Source of the DNA: Bacteroidota bacterium
GTDB taxonomy: Bacteria > Bacteroidota > Bacteroidia > Chitinophagales > Chitinophagaceae
Direction of reading: 5' to 3'
DNA: 64,000 nucleotides
NCBI GenBank assembly: GCA_016868475.1
Contig: VGGU01000003.1
Coordinates: 18,569 to 82,568, forward strand
Under the pieces are notes generated by a model. It was given only the letters and a program-made list of their open reading frames with translations, was not told the origin of the DNA and did no database searches. Shown piece after piece: positions 62,527 to 64,000 of this stretch; position 1 is the first letter of the stretch, and each line of letters begins with the position of its first letter. The translations under genes were made by a program, and so were the position numbers.

Positions 62527-62656
62527 ACTTAACAAAGAATATCTGGCTCAAAAATTTTTCACAATTAGATTTTTACACTAATGAAAGAAAAATTTTCTCG
62601 ACCCAAATTCATTTCCGCTACGCTCCAATGAACTTCAGATATTCTTAACGTTAAAG
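62527..62656 (+). repeat. attC-like palindromic site (about 130 bp) after the acetyltransferase
   Basis: R'' ACTTAAC, 11-bp arms AAGAATATCTG (62535-62545) / CAGATATTCTT (62636-62646), R' GTTAAAG (62650-62656; 6/7 to GTTRRRY), central variable region with further hairpins. Confidence 0.65.
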
Positions 62657-62691
62657 AAAAGAATTTGCCGCCAAACTGGGCGAAGTCTAGA

Positions 62692-62848
62692 GTTCCGCTA
62701 AAAGCGGAACGAAAAACCTGAAATCGTCCAATCCGAAAGGGTCGCTTCTGCGGGCGGGCGGAAAGGAGGGCCTGGGAGGAATGCCGCCCGCCCTACAAAT
62801 TTTGGACGAAATCAGTTCGAATTTTTTCGAAAGCACACCGCCAAGCGG
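62692..62848. repeat. Tandem series of GC-rich and AT-rich hairpins, no convincing ORF
   Basis: GTTCCGCT-AAA-AGCGGAAC; TCGTCCAA[GGGCGGGCGG…CCGCCCGCCC]…TTGGACGA; TTCGAA-TTTT-TTCGAA; CCGC-CAA-GCGG. Confidence 0.75.
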
Positions 62849-62923
62849 GGATCTTAGCCTCAAAAAGGTGATAGGTTGCAGAATAGGCACTTCACCCTAC
62901 TCTCTTTCCGTTTATCTTAACAC

Positions 62924-63376
62924 TTATTTTTTTAAGCGGCTTTCGTAAGCACTTATCCAATCCTTCACAGTCATTTTTTTCATTAACTCCCCAATGAGTT
63001 TATAGGGAATGTCACTAAATTTTTTAAACCGTATACAACTCTTACCCATATCCAATTTTTGATTGGTGTATTTAGGGTATTCCTTGACAAACCAGTTGAA
63101 CAAGATGGGATCTAGATACAGTCCCATATGGTAAAAGTTTATGGAGTGTTTTTGCGAAGCAATTCCAGCAAAAGGCAATGGCTCAATTGGTTTGCAATGA
63201 TAACCATTAGGATAAAGAGAATGTGGCACAACATATCCTAACCCGCCGTAACTTATCGCGGCTTCAAAACCTTTGGGTAAATTTTTTACAATTATTTCAT
63301 GAAGCTTTTTGAAAGGTTCAGCTCTATCCGCCGGAACGTTGGCGAGTATTTCATTTATTGAATTTATTTTAGCCAT
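62924..63376 (-). CDS. DUF1801/YdhG-like protein
   Basis: MAKINSINEILANVPADRAEPFKKLHEIIVKNLPKGFEAAISYGGLGYVVP; IRFKKFSDIPYKLIGELM. Confidence 0.8.
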   Translation of the reverse strand: MAKINSINEILANVPADRAEPFKKLHEIIVKNLPKGFEAAISYGGLGYVVPHSLYPNGYHCKPIEPLPFAGIASQKHSINFYHMGLYLDPILFNWFVKEYPKYTNQKLDMGKSCIRFKKFSDIPYKLIGELMKKMTVKDWISAYESRLKK

Positions 63377-64000
63377 TTTGTACTGATAAAAAACAGTGCA
63401 AATCCACTAATTACGGTCACTAATCCAAAAATAGAAAATATCCTGAGCAATGTATTGCCAAAATTATCTCTGCCTTCATAATCCATCGTATGCATCATCC
63501 AGAGAAAATCAAATATTCTCCAGCTATTGTTTCTGAACTTTTGAACAGTACCCAATTCGCTGGCAACATAAACTGTAGTGTTAGTAGGGTGCTCAAAAGT
63601 GATCGCGTAAGCGGGCAATGGATTTTCCCTATACTCATGGTGACCATTTGTACGGGTAAGGTAGCTGACTGCCTTTACTTCGGGCTGTCCAATAAACCTC
63701 AATTTGGCGATCTCGATGGCCTCTTCTTCTGTTAGCGGTCCTCGGAGTTCACCGGTTTCCGCATCGGCAAGATGATTCATAGCAGGCTGGTCATGTTCCT
63801 GATTGCTTTCAGGATGAACAGCCCTTATACAGCGTATCTGGTAAAAGGGTTTGTTCAGTATTTCAATCAACTGAATAGCTACTACAGAATCAATTTGATG
63901 CATTCTTTTTATTTTTTCCAGTATTGCGGTAGGACTAACCAAAACAATAGCTGATGAAAGCAACGGCACATTTTTCTTTTGAAAATCACCATGTATTTCA
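63364..64000 (-). CDS. PepSY-domain membrane protein, truncated by window end
   Basis: IEILNKPFYQIR..., ETGELRGPLTEEEAIEIA, DFLWMMHTMDY, C-terminal TM. The frame stays open beyond the track start at 63969 to the window edge (EIHGDFQKKNVPLL). Confidence 0.8.
   Translation of the reverse strand, partial: EIHGDFQKKNVPLLSSAIVLVSPTAILEKIKRMHQIDSVVAIQLIEILNKPFYQIRCIRAVHPESNQEHDQPAMNHLADAETGELRGPLTEEEAIEIAKLRFIGQPEVKAVSYLTRTNGHHEYRENPLPAYAITFEHPTNTTVYVASELGTVQKFRNNSWRIFDFLWMMHTMDYEGRDNFGNTLLRIFSIFGLVTVISGFALFFISTKWLK

Noticed and set aside
62814-62843. Possible attR copy of the tRNA-Ser 3' end (GTTCGAAT … CCGCCA)
   Set aside because: Only short blocks match with different spacing, and GTTCGAAT is part of a TTCGAA hairpin; not a credible direct repeat.
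62687-62890. 67-aa ORF over the hairpin-rich patch
   Set aside because: Composition follows the GC-rich inverted repeats and no domain is recognisable; treated as non-coding.
62880-62905. Possible second attC inverse core (ATCTTAAC)
   Set aside because: Does not match the reverse complement of the 62650 core (CTTTAAC) and lies beside the DUF1801 gene end; no palindrome found.

Overview
The window looks like a compact Bacteroidota (Chitinophagaceae-like) chromosome. Lineage evidence is the TAnnTTTG-type promoters, type-B L31, a DUF4295 gene between rpmG and ftsY, a GlmU-family protein, a T9SS C-terminal sorting domain, DUF3276 and an H-P-P dioxygenase. Most of positions 1-60,200 is housekeeping or ordinary accessory content: folC, fbp, hppD, purK / RND efflux / purE, bshC, rimO-ftsY-DUF4295-rpmG-rpmB, lpdA, a TPR/beta-barrel operon, cinA, an E2 acyltransferase, asnB, ssrA, rseP, dxr, GH3, rplU-rpmA, a PolX-like protein, a PafA-like phosphatase, tpiA, rpmE2, YajQ, threonine aldolase and pgi. 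The most unusual part is an AT-rich island of about 2.5 kb next to a tRNA-Ser(UGA) gene (60,309-62,860). It contains (i) the C-terminal part of a large serine recombinase whose reading frame runs antisense through the tRNA; (ii) an abrupt junction near 61,380-61,392 with the N-terminal half of a tyrosine/integron-type integrase; (iii) a divergent GNAT acetyltransferase with the anatomy of an integron gene cassette, namely a GTTAAGTG core at 61,965 that is the exact reverse complement of CACTTAAC at the start of a 130-bp attC-like palindrome ending in a GTTAAAG core at 62,650; and (iv) a tandem series of hairpins at 62,692-62,848 with no convincing ORF. Other points: a PolX homologue that appears to have lost its polymerase carboxylates, three small genes missing from the ORF track, a tmRNA with a YAMAA-type tag, a 14-nt promoter core shared by two ribosomal-protein operons, and predicted leaderless divergent hppD/purK promoters. 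All family assignments come from motif reading by eye; no database search was run.
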